Below, one piece after another: positions 35,924 through 44,284 of a DNA stretch of 64,000 bases. Under the pieces are notes generated by a model. It had not been told where the DNA came from. It did no database searches and saw nothing but the letters and a program-made list of their open reading frames with translations. Both the position numbers and the translations under genes were made by a program. The stretch spans positions 1,612,001-1,676,000 of the forward strand of contig NZ_FNTJ01000002.1 in NCBI RefSeq assembly GCF_900105185.1. The letters are read 5' to 3'. Source of the DNA: Pseudomonas saponiphila (GTDB lineage Bacteria > Pseudomonadota > Gammaproteobacteria > Pseudomonadales > Pseudomonadaceae). How positions within the stretch are numbered: the first letter of the stretch is position 1; every line of letters starts with the position of its first letter.

Positions 35924-38428
35924 CTAGTCGCTTTGCACCGGCGTCGCGAGCTGCTCGGCGGCATCTTCGCTGCGGTGCAGGGCGACCTGGCGGATCGACA
36001 GGCGAATCTCCGCCGGCAGCACGCGCTTGGCCGCGCCTTCGGCCAGGTCCCCCAGCAGAGGGTGGTAACTCAGCTTGCCGGCTTCGTCGCGGCGCAATAC
36101 GCCCTGGTCCAGCAGGGTCTGGATGAAGTGGCGGAACAGGCTCTTGTCGAAGAACTCCGGGGCATTGAGGCCATGCAGGATCGACAGGCGCTGGGCCATG
36201 ACCGTGCACAGGTCTTCCAGCTCCTCGGCGCTGATGCTGTTCTGGCCGCTGTTGAGCAGCAGGGAAATGGCCATGTAGAAGCGTTGCAGGGTCTGGGCGA
36301 TGCTCTTGGACAGCAGCGTCAGCAGGACAAAATGCCGCGAGCTGGGGGCCGGGCGCAGATACAGGTCCTTCTCGAAGCGCAGCAGGCCCTGCTCGACGAA
36401 GGCTTCCAGCCACTGGTCCACCACCGCGTCCAGTTCTTCCAGCGACCAGCGGATGAACAGCTCCGACTGCAGGTAGGGATAGAGCGCGCGGGTATAGCGC
36501 AGGATCTGTTCGCGGCTCATGCGCGACGAGCTCTGGAAGAAGCTCGCCAGCAGCGCCGGCAGGGCGAAGATGTGCAGCACGTTGTTGCGGTAGTAGGTCA
36601 TCAGGACGGCGTTCTGCTCGTCCAGGTAGAGGATCTTGCCCAGGGCATCGCTTTGCTCGGCCAGCAGGTCCATGTCCTTGACGTGCTGGATCAGCGCCCG
36701 GCCATCACCTTCCGGCAAGGTGGTGTGGGGCGAGTAGGGCACGCGGCGCAGCAGTGCCAGGTACAGGTCCAGGACCCGGGCCATGGCGCGTTCGTCCAGG
36801 GCCAGGCGGCTGGTGGAGAGCAGGGCCAGGGCCACCAGGTTCACCGGGTTGATCGCCGCGGCTTCATTGAGGTGCTGGGCCACCCGTTCGCCCAGGCGAT
36901 TGGTGGTTTCGTTGAGCCAGGCCGGGCGGTACTGCGGGCCCAGCTCCTGGGAGCGCCAGTCCGGTTGCTCCTGGTCGAGGAACTGCGCCAGCTTGATCGG
37001 TTCGCCGAAGTTCACCGCCACCTGGCCGAAGCGCTGCTTGAGGGCGCCGATGACCTTGAAGATGTCGAAGATCGACTCCTTCTTCTTGCTCGCGCCGCGC
37101 AGCTCGCCCAGGTAGGTGCGGCCTTCCAGGACCCGCTCGTAGCCGATGTACACCGGCACGAAGACGATGGGCATGCGCGAATTGCGCAGGAAACTGCGCA
37201 GGGTAATGGCCAGCATTCCGGTCTTGGGTTGCAGCATGCGCCCGGTGCGCGAGCGGCCGCCTTCGACGAAGTACTCCACCGGGAAGCCCTTGGTGAACAG
37301 GGTGTGCAGGTACTCGTTGAACACCGAGGTGTAGAGCGGGTTGCCCTTGAAGGTGCGGCGCATGAAGAAGGCCCCGCCGCGGCGCAGCAGGCCGCCGATC
37401 ACCGGCATGTTGAGGTTGATCCCGGCGGCGATGTGCGGCGGCGTCAGGCCGTTGCGAAACAGCAGGTAGGACAGCAGCAGGTAGTCGATATGGCTGCGGT
37501 GGCAGGGTACGTAGATCACTTCGTGACCCTGGGCGATCTTCTGCACGCCTTCCAGGTGGTTGACCTTGATCCCGTCGTAGATCTTGTTCCAGAACCAACT
37601 GAGCACCACTTCCAGGAAGCGGATCGCGGTGTAGGTGTAGTCCGAGGCGATCTCGTTGCCGTAGCGCAGGGCCTGGGCCTTGGCTTTTTCCGGGGAAATG
37701 TTTTCGCGCTCGGCCTCGTCGAGAATCGCCTGTTTCACCAGGGGCTGGTTGAGCAGGCCCTTGACCAGGTTGCGCCGGTGGGAGATGTCCGGGCCGATGA
37801 CCGCGGCCTTGAGGTTGCGAAAGTGCACCCGCAGGATGCGCTGGGCCATGCGTACGGTGCGCTCGTGGCCCTTGTTGTGTTCGATCAGCTCCCGCAGGTT
37901 GATCGGCGCGGAGAACTGCACTCGGGTCTTGCGTCCCAGGATCATGATGCTCAGCAGCCGGCGCAGGCGCCCGGTGACCGCCCAGCTGTCGGCGAACAGC
38001 AGTTTCCACGGGCTGGATTCACTGTCCGGGGACTGGCCCCAGAACACGCTGACCGGAATGATCTGCGCATCTTCGGCGGCGTTCTGGGCCAGGGCGCTGA
38101 CCAGTCGGGTCAGGGTCGGTGGCGCGCCGCGCTTGTCCTGGCGGCCGAGCCAGTCGGGCTCCGGGGTCAGGTAGAAGAACGCCGCAGGCTCCAGCAGGTT
38201 GCCCACCGACACCGGCAGCACCGGGCGTGGCAGACCGGCCTTGGTGCATTCGCTATCGACCACGGCGAGGTCGGTCAGGGACGGGTTTTGCAGGACGTAG
38301 AACACCGGCCGGCTGCGGTCGAGGTCGAGGGTGAAGGACGACTGGTTGATGGTTTCCGAGCGCACCCAGAGGTACAGCAGGCGGCGCAAGGTGCCAAACA
38401 CAAGACGGCGGATCGGGGAGCGGGTCAT
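35924..38428 (-). CDS. plsB: Glycerol-3-phosphate 1-O-acyltransferase PlsB
   Basis: Inner-membrane enzyme that puts the first acyl chain on glycerol-3-phosphate, starting phospholipid synthesis; 834 residues. Acyltransferase block [14 protein letters not shown] (H-x4-D), block [14 protein letters not shown], block [13 protein letters not shown] and block [13 protein letters not shown] are all present. ATG at 38428 is 66 bases from the end of an IS21 element, whose insertion may have cut the gene from upstream regulatory DNA. istA and istB run toward it, so readthrough from the element could feed plsB. Confidence 0.94.
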   Translation of the reverse strand: MTRSPIRRLVFGTLRRLLYLWVRSETINQSSFTLDLDRSRPVFYVLQNPSLTDLAVVDSECTKAGLPRPVLPVSVGNLLEPAAFFYLTPEPDWLGRQDKRGAPPTLTRLVSALAQNAAEDAQIIPVSVFWGQSPDSESSPWKLLFADSWAVTGRLRRLLSIMILGRKTRVQFSAPINLRELIEHNKGHERTVRMAQRILRVHFRNLKAAVIGPDISHRRNLVKGLLNQPLVKQAILDEAERENISPEKAKAQALRYGNEIASDYTYTAIRFLEVVLSWFWNKIYDGIKVNHLEGVQKIAQGHEVIYVPCHRSHIDYLLLSYLLFRNGLTPPHIAAGINLNMPVIGGLLRRGGAFFMRRTFKGNPLYTSVFNEYLHTLFTKGFPVEYFVEGGRSRTGRMLQPKTGMLAITLRSFLRNSRMPIVFVPVYIGYERVLEGRTYLGELRGASKKKESIFDIFKVIGALKQRFGQVAVNFGEPIKLAQFLDQEQPDWRSQELGPQYRPAWLNETTNRLGERVAQHLNEAAAINPVNLVALALLSTSRLALDERAMARVLDLYLALLRRVPYSPHTTLPEGDGRALIQHVKDMDLLAEQSDALGKILYLDEQNAVLMTYYRNNVLHIFALPALLASFFQSSSRMSREQILRYTRALYPYLQSELFIRWSLEELDAVVDQWLEAFVEQGLLRFEKDLYLRPAPSSRHFVLLTLLSKSIAQTLQRFYMAISLLLNSGQNSISAEELEDLCTVMAQRLSILHGLNAPEFFDKSLFRHFIQTLLDQGVLRRDEAGKLSYHPLLGDLAEGAAKRVLPAEIRLSIRQVALHRSEDAAEQLATPVQSD

Positions 38429-38488
38429 ACGGCTTCTGCGTGAGTGAATATGTGGATGAACACAAAACCGAGCAACTGCTCGGGGCCG

Positions 38489-38494
38489 GTAGTG
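38489..38494 (+). repeat. Target-site duplication, left copy
   Basis: GTAGTG, repeated exactly at 41136-41141 on the other side of the IS21 element. Removing the element and one copy restores a continuous plsB/cold-shock gene intergenic sequence. Confidence 0.85.
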
Positions 38495-38540
38495 TGCGGA
38501 TTTCGGTGAACGTGACCGAGCGTTTCGCTAATACGTGACC
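38495..38540. repeat. IS21 left end: terminal inverted repeat and subterminal repeat
   Basis: TGCGGATTTCGG terminus, then CGTGACC at 38511 and again at 38534 (23 bp apart). Likely transposase-binding sites. Confidence 0.8.
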
Positions 38541-38587
38541 GGTGCTTCCACCCCGGTTGCGCGGGTTCTGGATTGTAATCGCATCGG

Positions 38588-39337
38588 TCACGATGCGGCT
38601 TGTTCCTCGGCTTTTTTTCGGCGCAGCGACTCGCCTTTCATCGTCAGTCGGTAGGCGTTGTGCACCAGGCGGTCGAGGATGGCATCGGCCAGGGTCGGGT
38701 CGTTGATCCAGCCGTGCCAGTGCTCGATGGGCAGTTGGCTCGTCAGGATGGTGGAGCGGCTGCCAGCGCGGTCGTCGATCACCTCCAGCAGGTCATGCCG
38801 GGCTCCTTCCTCCAGCGGGGCTAGCGCCCAGTCGTCCAGCACCAGGACGTCGACCTTTGCCAGCTGTTGCAGGGTACGGCCGAAGCTGCCGTCGCCATGA
38901 GCGATGCGCAGTTGTTCCAGCAGGCGCGGGGTGCGCAGGTACAGGGTGCTATAGCCCTGGCGGCAGGCCTGGTTGCCCAGGGCGCAGGCCAGCCAGGTTT
39001 TGCCGGCACCGGTCGGGCCGGTCAGCAGCAGGTTGTGCTGCTGGCGGATCCAGTCGCCACTGGCCAGGGTGGCGATCAGACGCTCGTCCAGGGCGCGTCC
39101 GGTGCGGCGGTCGAGATCTTCCAGGCAGGCGTTGGCGTACTTGAGCTTGGCCTTCTTGCGCAGCCGTACCAGGCGCTGGTTGTCACGCCAGGCCAGTTCG
39201 CGGTCGAGCAGTAGGCCGAGGCGTTCATCGAAGCTCAGGCTGTGGCTGGCCGGCAGCGTCCATTGCTCTTCCAGGGCGCGGGCCATGCCGTCCAGGCGTA
39301 GCTGGTGCAGTTGATTCAGGGTGTGTTGCGGCATCAT
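38588..39337 (-). CDS. istB: IS21 helper ATPase IstB
   Basis: AAA+ ATPase of 249 residues that helps IstA select and remodel target DNA. Walker [16 protein letters not shown], Walker [14 protein letters not shown], and the DnaC-like arginine-finger region [13 protein letters not shown]. Start chosen at [10 protein letters not shown] (39337) because AGGAG lies a few bases upstream; the longer open frame is istA in another register. Overlaps the 3' end of istA by 113 bases. Confidence 0.93.
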   Translation of the reverse strand: MMPQHTLNQLHQLRLDGMARALEEQWTLPASHSLSFDERLGLLLDRELAWRDNQRLVRLRKKAKLKYANACLEDLDRRTGRALDERLIATLASGDWIRQQHNLLLTGPTGAGKTWLACALGNQACRQGYSTLYLRTPRLLEQLRIAHGDGSFGRTLQQLAKVDVLVLDDWALAPLEEGARHDLLEVIDDRAGSRSTILTSQLPIEHWHGWINDPTLADAILDRLVHNAYRLTMKGESLRRKKAEEQAAS

Positions 39338-40910
39338 CGAACAGCTCCTGTTGCGGGGGTTGGTAGTAGTCGGCGCCACGGACGTTCTCGTGGTCGCCGG
39401 GTAAGGTCGTTTCGGCGGCACGCTGGGGCAGCGGCTGTTGATCCAGGCCTTGCTGGAGCAGGTTGCGCACGCTGCGCCCGGTGAAGGCGCGCAGGTGTAC
39501 GGCACGTTCGGCAGCGGCTTCCAGGCGTGCATTGCCATAGCGCCGGGCCAGCGAGAGCAGGCCGAGGCAGGCGCGGTAGCCCATCTCCGGGTGCGGCTTG
39601 TGGGTCAGTTGGTGATCGATCAGTTGGCGCGTGTAGGGGCCGATCCGCGCGCCCCAGTCGAGCAGGCGTTGTGGCGTCCATTCGCGATGCGCCTGGTGCG
39701 CCGCGGGCATGTGCTCGCGCTGGGTACTGTAAGCGCCGCGTCGCCCCAGCAGCAGGTGGCTGGCCACCCGCCGGTTGCCATGCAGCACTTCCAGGGTGTG
39801 TGCCGTCAGTCGCACGTCCACGTTCTGCCGGGCCAGGGCGGAGGGCACGCTGTAGAAGCTGCCATTGACCTCGATGTGGTAGTCGATGCTGACCTTGCAG
39901 CGCTTGAAGGTGGCGACCTCGTAGGGATGCACCGGCAGCGCTCGCAAGGCCGGGCGATCCAGGCGCTCGAACCAGTCGCGCCGGCAGCCATCGAGCCGCT
40001 TGAACGGGCGCCGATTCAGATCCTCCAGCAGCTCGGCGATGGCCTGGTTAAGCGCATGCAGGCTGAAGAACTGCCGATGGCGCAGCCGCGCCATGATCCA
40101 GCGCTCGACCACCTGCACCGCCACCTCGGCCTTGGCCTTGTCCTGAGGCTTGCGTGGCCGTGCCGGCAGGATCACCGTCTGGTAATGACGCGCGCACTCC
40201 AGCGTGGCCCGGTTCAGGCCCGGCTCGTAGCGATCCGGCTGGGCGACCAGGGCGCGCGGATTGTCCGGCACAACCATTTCCGGCACGCCGCCAAAGTAGG
40301 TCAGAGCCTGGCCCAGCGAGGTCAGCCAGTCCACCTGGGTTTCGCCTGGCGTCGCGCAGGCATAGGTGTAATTCGAGGCGCCCAGGGCGGCGACGAAGAT
40401 GTGCGCCCGGCGCACTTCGCCGGTGGCCGGGTCGACCACCGGCAGCGTCGGCCCGGCATAGTCGATGAATAGCTTCTCGCCCGCACGGTGCAGCTGACGC
40501 ATCGAACGTTTGAGCGTCTGGGCGTAGCGCCGGTAGTGCTCGACGAACTGGGTGTAGCGGTAGGTCGGCTGGCCCGCATGCGCGGCGAGATATTCCTCCC
40601 ACAGCAGCTGCAAGGTCACGCCCTTGCGTCGCAACTCGCGGTGGATGCTCAGCACATCGGGCAGCACTCGCTCACCGCGCGGCTTGTTCGTCGACGTCGG
40701 TGCAAACAAGGCGGCCGCCAGCGCGGCCTCGTCCATGGCCACCAGCGCCGGCCAGTCCAGCCCGGCCACCCGCGCCGCCGCGATGTACTTGCTAACCACG
40801 CCCTTGGACAGCTGCAAGGCACGGGCAATCTTCTCGTGGGACAAGCCGGCCTCAAACTTGAGGCGCAGACATTCTTTGATGTTTCGCATGGCTACTCGCG
40901 GCGCCGCCAT
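39225..40910 (-). CDS. istA: IS21 transposase IstA
   Basis: DDE transposase of 561 residues. N-terminal helix-turn-helix ([20 protein letters not shown]), integrase core with first aspartate in [11 protein letters not shown], second in [11 protein letters not shown] and glutamate in [14 protein letters not shown], then a C-terminal beta domain. The frame is continuous with no internal stops, so it may be active. The C-terminal tail runs about 35 residues past the IstB start. Confidence 0.93.
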   Translation of the reverse strand: MAAPRVAMRNIKECLRLKFEAGLSHEKIARALQLSKGVVSKYIAAARVAGLDWPALVAMDEAALAAALFAPTSTNKPRGERVLPDVLSIHRELRRKGVTLQLLWEEYLAAHAGQPTYRYTQFVEHYRRYAQTLKRSMRQLHRAGEKLFIDYAGPTLPVVDPATGEVRRAHIFVAALGASNYTYACATPGETQVDWLTSLGQALTYFGGVPEMVVPDNPRALVAQPDRYEPGLNRATLECARHYQTVILPARPRKPQDKAKAEVAVQVVERWIMARLRHRQFFSLHALNQAIAELLEDLNRRPFKRLDGCRRDWFERLDRPALRALPVHPYEVATFKRCKVSIDYHIEVNGSFYSVPSALARQNVDVRLTAHTLEVLHGNRRVASHLLLGRRGAYSTQREHMPAAHQAHREWTPQRLLDWGARIGPYTRQLIDHQLTHKPHPEMGYRACLGLLSLARRYGNARLEAAAERAVHLRAFTGRSVRNLLQQGLDQQPLPQRAAETTLPGDHENVRGADYYQPPQQELFDDAATHPESTAPATPGRHGPRPGRAMDAAGQPQPELR

Positions 40911-40984
40911 CTTCCTCTCCCGAAATCGGTCGAGGATGGCGGCGCATCAGGTCATGCGCAACGAAGGGGAAGGCTTTCGCTAAG

Positions 40985-41135
40985 TCGTGACCGGCGATTT
41001 CGGTAAGCCGTGACCACCTGTTTCGGAACAGGCGGAAAATCGGTCACGTTGCTACCGAAATGAGCGGTCACGCGTTAGCGAAATGACCGGTCACGATCAA
41101 CCGAAACGGCCGGTCACGGTGCTCCGAAATCCGCA
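40985..41135. repeat. IS21 right end: array of subterminal repeats and inverted repeat
   Basis: GGTCACG occurs at 41042, 41066, 41089 and 41112 (24, 23 and 23 bp apart), each in a context like CGAAATGACCGGTCACG. Two further copies in the opposite orientation lie nearer istA. The array ends in CCGAAATCCGCA. These are the likely transposase-binding sites. Confidence 0.8.
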
Positions 41136-41141
41136 GTAGTG
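41136..41141 (+). repeat. Target-site duplication, right copy
   Basis: GTAGTG, identical to 38489-38494. Confidence 0.85.
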
Positions 41142-41189
41142 TGCCGGATTCGTCGAAAATCGGCAAAAAAGCGCCGAAACAAGATTGAG

Positions 41190-41217
41190 TTGAGAGTTTT
41201 TACGCCTGTCATATACT
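41190..41217 (+). promoter_or_regulatory. Putative sigma-70 promoter of the cold-shock gene
   Basis: TTGAGA (41190-41195), 16-base spacer, TATACT (41212-41217). A start near 41223 would give an mRNA leader of about 110 nt, of the kind used for temperature control of csp genes; it includes a small hairpin CCTGTC/GACAGG at 41246-41264. Confidence 0.6.
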
Positions 41218-41333
41218 CGGCCGACTCTCCCGCGCCGTATTGCCTCCTGTCATAGAGAGACAGGCCTAGGGAAAGTTCTCAAGGTTTGGTTGCAGTGCGC
41301 CAATCCAATAATAAAAAAATGAGGTATGGATTC

Positions 41334-41543
41334 ATGACTACTCGTGAGACCGGCAACGTGAAGTGGTTCAACGACGCCAAGGGCTACGGCTTTATCCAGC
41401 GTGAAGGCGGGGCGGACGTGTTTGTCCACTATCGAGCGATCCGTGGCGAAGGCCACCGTTCCCTGACAGAAGGCCAGCAGGTGGAGTACGCCGTGGTCGA
41501 AGGCCAGAAAGGTCTGCAGGCCGAAGACGTCGTCGGCCTGTAA
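41334..41543 (+). CDS. Cold-shock domain protein
   Basis: Single-stranded nucleic-acid-binding protein of 69 residues with one five-stranded cold-shock domain. RNP1 is KGYGFIQ and RNP2 is VFVHYRAI. Binds RNA or ssDNA and loosens RNA structure. Start [12 protein letters not shown]; upstream in-frame codons belong to the leader. Compared with CspA there is a GEGHRSL loop. Which csp paralogue this is cannot be decided here. REP elements follow the stop. Confidence 0.9.
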   Translation: MTTRETGNVKWFNDAKGYGFIQREGGADVFVHYRAIRGEGHRSLTEGQQVEYAVVEGQKGLQAEDVVGL

Positions 41544-41550
41544 CCCACCC

Positions 41551-41613
41551 GGTAGGAGCTGGCTTGCCAGCGAAGGCGTTGAAGGCCTCTTCGCCGGCAA
41601 GCCGGCTCCTACG
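41551..41613. repeat. REPIN after the cold-shock gene
   Basis: GGTAGGAGCTGGCTTGCCAGCGA paired with inverted TTCGCCGGCAAGCCGGCTCCTACG, 12 bases apart, in the gap between convergent genes. Confidence 0.88.
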
Positions 41614-41625
41614 GGTATGCGGTGG

Positions 41626-42003
41626 TCAGGCGGTGCGCCAGGTAATCTCTTCTTCACCGTCGGCGCTGATGCGAATCCAGCGATCGGCGGACTCTTCACC
41701 CTCTTCCTCGACCCAACTGCCCGGTGCGCAGCGCACTTCCACGTTCAAGGCGGCAAAGGCCGCGCGGGCGCAGGCAATGTCGTCATCCCACGGGGTCTGG
41801 TCGCTTTCCAGGTACAGGCTGTTCCACTTGCCCACCGCTTTGGGCAGCCAGGTCACGGGCACGTCGCCTGCGCTGCATTTGTAGGTCTGGCCCTTCTGGA
41901 CCCAGTCGCTGCAAGGGCCGAGCACGGCGCCGAGCCAGGCGGCGATGGCCTTGTAGTCGACGTCGGCGTCTTTCAGGTAAATCTCGATATCGGGCTGGCG
42001 CAT
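41626..42003 (-). CDS. Small conserved protein, unknown
   Basis: Protein of 125 residues, MRQPDIEIYLKDADVDYKAI, acidic, no signal peptide or membrane segment. WLGAVLGPCSDWVQKG and the tryptophan-rich tail look like a compact alpha/beta domain. AGGA lies six bases before the ATG at 42003. Conserved next to rlmA in Pseudomonas by memory; I do not recognise a function. Confidence 0.68.
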   Translation of the reverse strand: MRQPDIEIYLKDADVDYKAIAAWLGAVLGPCSDWVQKGQTYKCSAGDVPVTWLPKAVGKWNSLYLESDQTPWDDDIACARAAFAALNVEVRCAPGSWVEEEGEESADRWIRISADGEEEITWRTA

Positions 42004-42089
42004 GGATGTCCTCATTGCCGGTCTGAAAAATCCATTCGCGGATTTCTTCGACCCCGGGCCTGTGCCCGAAGTCGTGGGTTGTAGTGGGG

Positions 42090-42899
42090 TTATTGCAGCA
42101 CGAAGTAATCGTAGCGCATCGATACGCTGACCTCGAAAGGCTCGCTTTGCTCGATCACCGCGGCCCGGCGTTCGGCGCTGGCGCGCCAGCCGTGAGGAGT
42201 CATGGCCAGCAGGTTGGCGCGATCTTCCGGGCGTTCCAGGCACAGCTTGAACTCCAGGGTTTCGCTGTGGGCCAGGGCCATGCCTGCAGGCACCAGGGCC
42301 AGGTGCTTGTCGTCGGTGTACTCGCGCACCTCGTCGTACAGGCGTTCGCGCAGCTCCATCAGGTGGCCGCTGGTGGGGCCGACCTTCATCAGGCCGCCGC
42401 CGGGGCTCAACAGACGCTTGGCCTCCTGCCAGTCGAGGGGGCTGAAGACGCTGGCGAGAAACTGGCAACTGGCATCGGCCAGGGGGATGCGCGCCATGCT
42501 GGCGACCATCCAGGTCAGTTGCGGCGCGCGGCGGCAGGCGCGTTTCACCGCTTCCCGGGAAATATCCAGGGCGTAGCCGTCGGCGCCAGGCAGGGCCTCG
42601 GCCAGTTGCGCGGTGTAGTAACCCTCGCCACAACCGATGTCGACCCAGCGCTGGGGCGCGCGTTCCGCCGCCAGCTCGGCCAGGCGCCGGGCCACCGGGG
42701 CGTAGTGCCCGGCGTTGAGGAAGTCGCGGCGGGCCTCGACCATGGCCTGGTTGTCGCCCGGGTCACGGCTGTTCTTGTGCTGCACCGGCAGCAGGTTCAG
42801 GTAGCCCTGGCGCGCGCGGTCGAAGCGATGCCCGGCCGGGCAGACCACACCGTTGTCCACAGCGTTCAGCGGGGCGCTGCAAAGAGGACAGGCCAGCAT
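42090..42899 (-). CDS. rlmA: 23S rRNA (guanine-N1)-methyltransferase RlmA-like
   Basis: SAM-dependent methyltransferase of 269 residues. N-terminal zinc finger CPLCSAPL...VCPAGHRFD, SAM motif VDIGCGEGYYTAQLAE, and the early GYLNLLPV segment typical of RlmA/RrmA, which methylates G745 (Gram-negative type) in helix 35 of 23S rRNA. Its start overlaps the dapE stop by one base (TGATG), so it is probably translated from the dapE message. Confidence 0.88.
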   Translation of the reverse strand: MLACPLCSAPLNAVDNGVVCPAGHRFDRARQGYLNLLPVQHKNSRDPGDNQAMVEARRDFLNAGHYAPVARRLAELAAERAPQRWVDIGCGEGYYTAQLAEALPGADGYALDISREAVKRACRRAPQLTWMVASMARIPLADASCQFLASVFSPLDWQEAKRLLSPGGGLMKVGPTSGHLMELRERLYDEVREYTDDKHLALVPAGMALAHSETLEFKLCLERPEDRANLLAMTPHGWRASAERRAAVIEQSEPFEVSVSMRYDYFVLQ

Positions 42900-44050
42900 C
42901 AGGCAAGCAACTTGACGAGCGTCTGGTAGTAGATCTCGGTCAGCACATCCAGGTCGCTGGCCAGGATCCGCTCGTTGACCTGGTGGATGGTGGCGTTGAC
43001 CGGGCCCAACTCCACCACCTGGGTGCCCAGGGTGGCGATGAACCGACCGTCGGAAGTACCACCACTGGTGGACGCCTTGGTGTCGCGGCCGGTGACCTGC
43101 TTGATGCTGGCCGAAACCGCGTCCAGCAGGGCGCCGGGTTCGGTGAGGAATGGCAGGCCGGACAGGGCCCAGTCCACGTGCCAGTCCAGGCCGTGCTTGT
43201 CGAGGATCGCCGCGACCCGCTGTTGCAGGCCTTCCACGGTGGATTCGGTGGAGAAGCGGAAGTTGAACACCGCTACCAGGTCACCGGGGATTACGTTGGT
43301 GGCGCCGGTGCCGGAATTGAGGTTGGAGATCTGGAAGCTGGTGGGCGGGAAGAAGGCATTGCCGTCATCCCAGTGCTCGGCCGCCAGTTCCGCCAGGGCC
43401 GGGGCCGCCAGGTGGATCGGGTTCTTCGCCAGGTGCGGGTAGGCCACGTGGCCCTGTACCCCACGCACCGTGAGCTTGGCGCCGAGGGAGCCGCGGCGGC
43501 CGTTCTTGACCACGTCGCCCACCAGGCTGGTGCTCGAAGGCTCACCCACGATGCACCAGTCCAGGCGTTCCTTGCGTGCCGCCAGGCGCTCCACCACCGC
43601 TTTGGTGCCGTGATGCGCCGGGCCTTCTTCGTCGCTGGTGATGAGGAAGGCGACCGAGCCCTTGTGGTCCGGGTAGTCGGCGACAAAGCGCTCGGCAGCC
43701 ACCACCATCGCGGCCAGGCTGCCTTTCATGTCCGCCGCGCCACGGCCGCAGAGCATGCCGTGTTCATCGATCAGGGCTTCGAACGGATCATTCTGCCAGG
43801 CCTGGACCGGCCCGGTGGGCACCACGTCGGTGTGGCCGGCGAAGCACAGCACCGGGCCTTCGTGCCGGCCATGGGTGGCCCAGAAGTTGTCCACGTCCTC
43901 GATGCGCATCGGCTCCAGCTTGAAGCCGGCATCGCCCAGGCGCTGCATCATCATTTTCTGGCAGTCGGCGTCGACCGGTGTCACCGAGGGGCGACGGATC
44001 AGGTCACAGGCAAGTTGCAGGGTCGGCGAAAGCTCGGCATGGGCCGTCAT
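42899..44050 (-). CDS. dapE: Succinyl-diaminopimelate desuccinylase
   Basis: Two-zinc amidohydrolase of 383 residues that removes succinate from N-succinyl-LL-diaminopimelate in lysine and peptidoglycan synthesis. M20 family ligands: histidine in [13 protein letters not shown], bridging aspartate in [12 protein letters not shown], catalytic and ligand glutamates in [13 protein letters not shown], and late [14 protein letters not shown]. The dimerisation domain lies in between. Start [12 protein letters not shown]. Co-transcribed with rlmA. Confidence 0.95.
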   Translation of the reverse strand: MTAHAELSPTLQLACDLIRRPSVTPVDADCQKMMMQRLGDAGFKLEPMRIEDVDNFWATHGRHEGPVLCFAGHTDVVPTGPVQAWQNDPFEALIDEHGMLCGRGAADMKGSLAAMVVAAERFVADYPDHKGSVAFLITSDEEGPAHHGTKAVVERLAARKERLDWCIVGEPSSTSLVGDVVKNGRRGSLGAKLTVRGVQGHVAYPHLAKNPIHLAAPALAELAAEHWDDGNAFFPPTSFQISNLNSGTGATNVIPGDLVAVFNFRFSTESTVEGLQQRVAAILDKHGLDWHVDWALSGLPFLTEPGALLDAVSASIKQVTGRDTKASTSGGTSDGRFIATLGTQVVELGPVNATIHQVNERILASDLDVLTEIYYQTLVKLLA

Positions 44051-44096
44051 GGGGAACTCCGGTGCAAGGCAAGATCAGGCGCAGCTCTTTTCTTGT

Positions 44097-44196
44097 TGTA
44101 GGAGCGAGCTTGCTCGCGATGGACTCAAAAGTGGCGCAGAGCATCAGGTGCTTGCGTCATGTCTTGACATCTATCGCGAGCAAGCTCGCTCCTACA
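44097..44196. repeat. REPIN of a second REP type
   Basis: TGTAGGAGCGAGCTTGCTCGCGA and inverted TCGCGAGCAAGCTCGCTCCTACA about 55 bases apart, able to form one long hairpin. This 'gagcttgctcgc' sequence class differs from the 'ccggcttgccgg' class elsewhere in the window. Confidence 0.9.
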
Positions 44197-44243
44197 GGGA
44201 GAGCTGCGGGCTAGGCGCGCAAAATGGCGGATATCTTAAAGCA

Positions 44244-44268
44244 AAACGGCGGCCAGAGGCCGCCGTTT
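44244..44268 (-). terminator. Terminator after the glucan synthase gene
   Basis: Eleven-base stem AAACGGCGGCC / GGCCGCCGTTT with AGA loop; leftward transcripts end in TTTTGCTTT. Placed 16 bases beyond the stop at 44285. Confidence 0.88.
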
Positions 44269-44284
44269 AGTGCTTTGCATCGAT

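Larger units (their letters stand above)
38495..41135 (-). mobile_element. Complete IS21-family insertion sequence
   Basis: Element of 2641 bp with termini TG...CA. The two ends are inverted repeats, identical for 12 bases (TGCGGATTTCGG) and similar for about 33. Further CGTGACC-type repeats occur at roughly 23-bp spacing inside both ends, as in the multiple terminal repeats of IS21. It carries istA and istB, both leftward and intact, and is flanked by the 6-bp duplication GTAGTG. I cannot name the isoform without a database. No cargo genes. Confidence 0.93.

Noticed and set aside
35768..38443. 891-codon open frame on the strand opposite plsB
   Set aside because: An antisense shadow of GC-rich coding sequence. 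plsB on the other strand has all acyltransferase blocks and the shadow has no recognisable domain.
38429..38488. IS21 insertion disrupting plsB coding sequence
   Set aside because: The plsB start at 38428 and its whole frame are intact; only upstream DNA is separated.
40985..41118. Regular short repeats as a CRISPR array
   Set aside because: The repeat core is only about 17 bases with 5-7 base spacing, lies inside the IS21 end and has no cas genes; it is a transposase-binding array.
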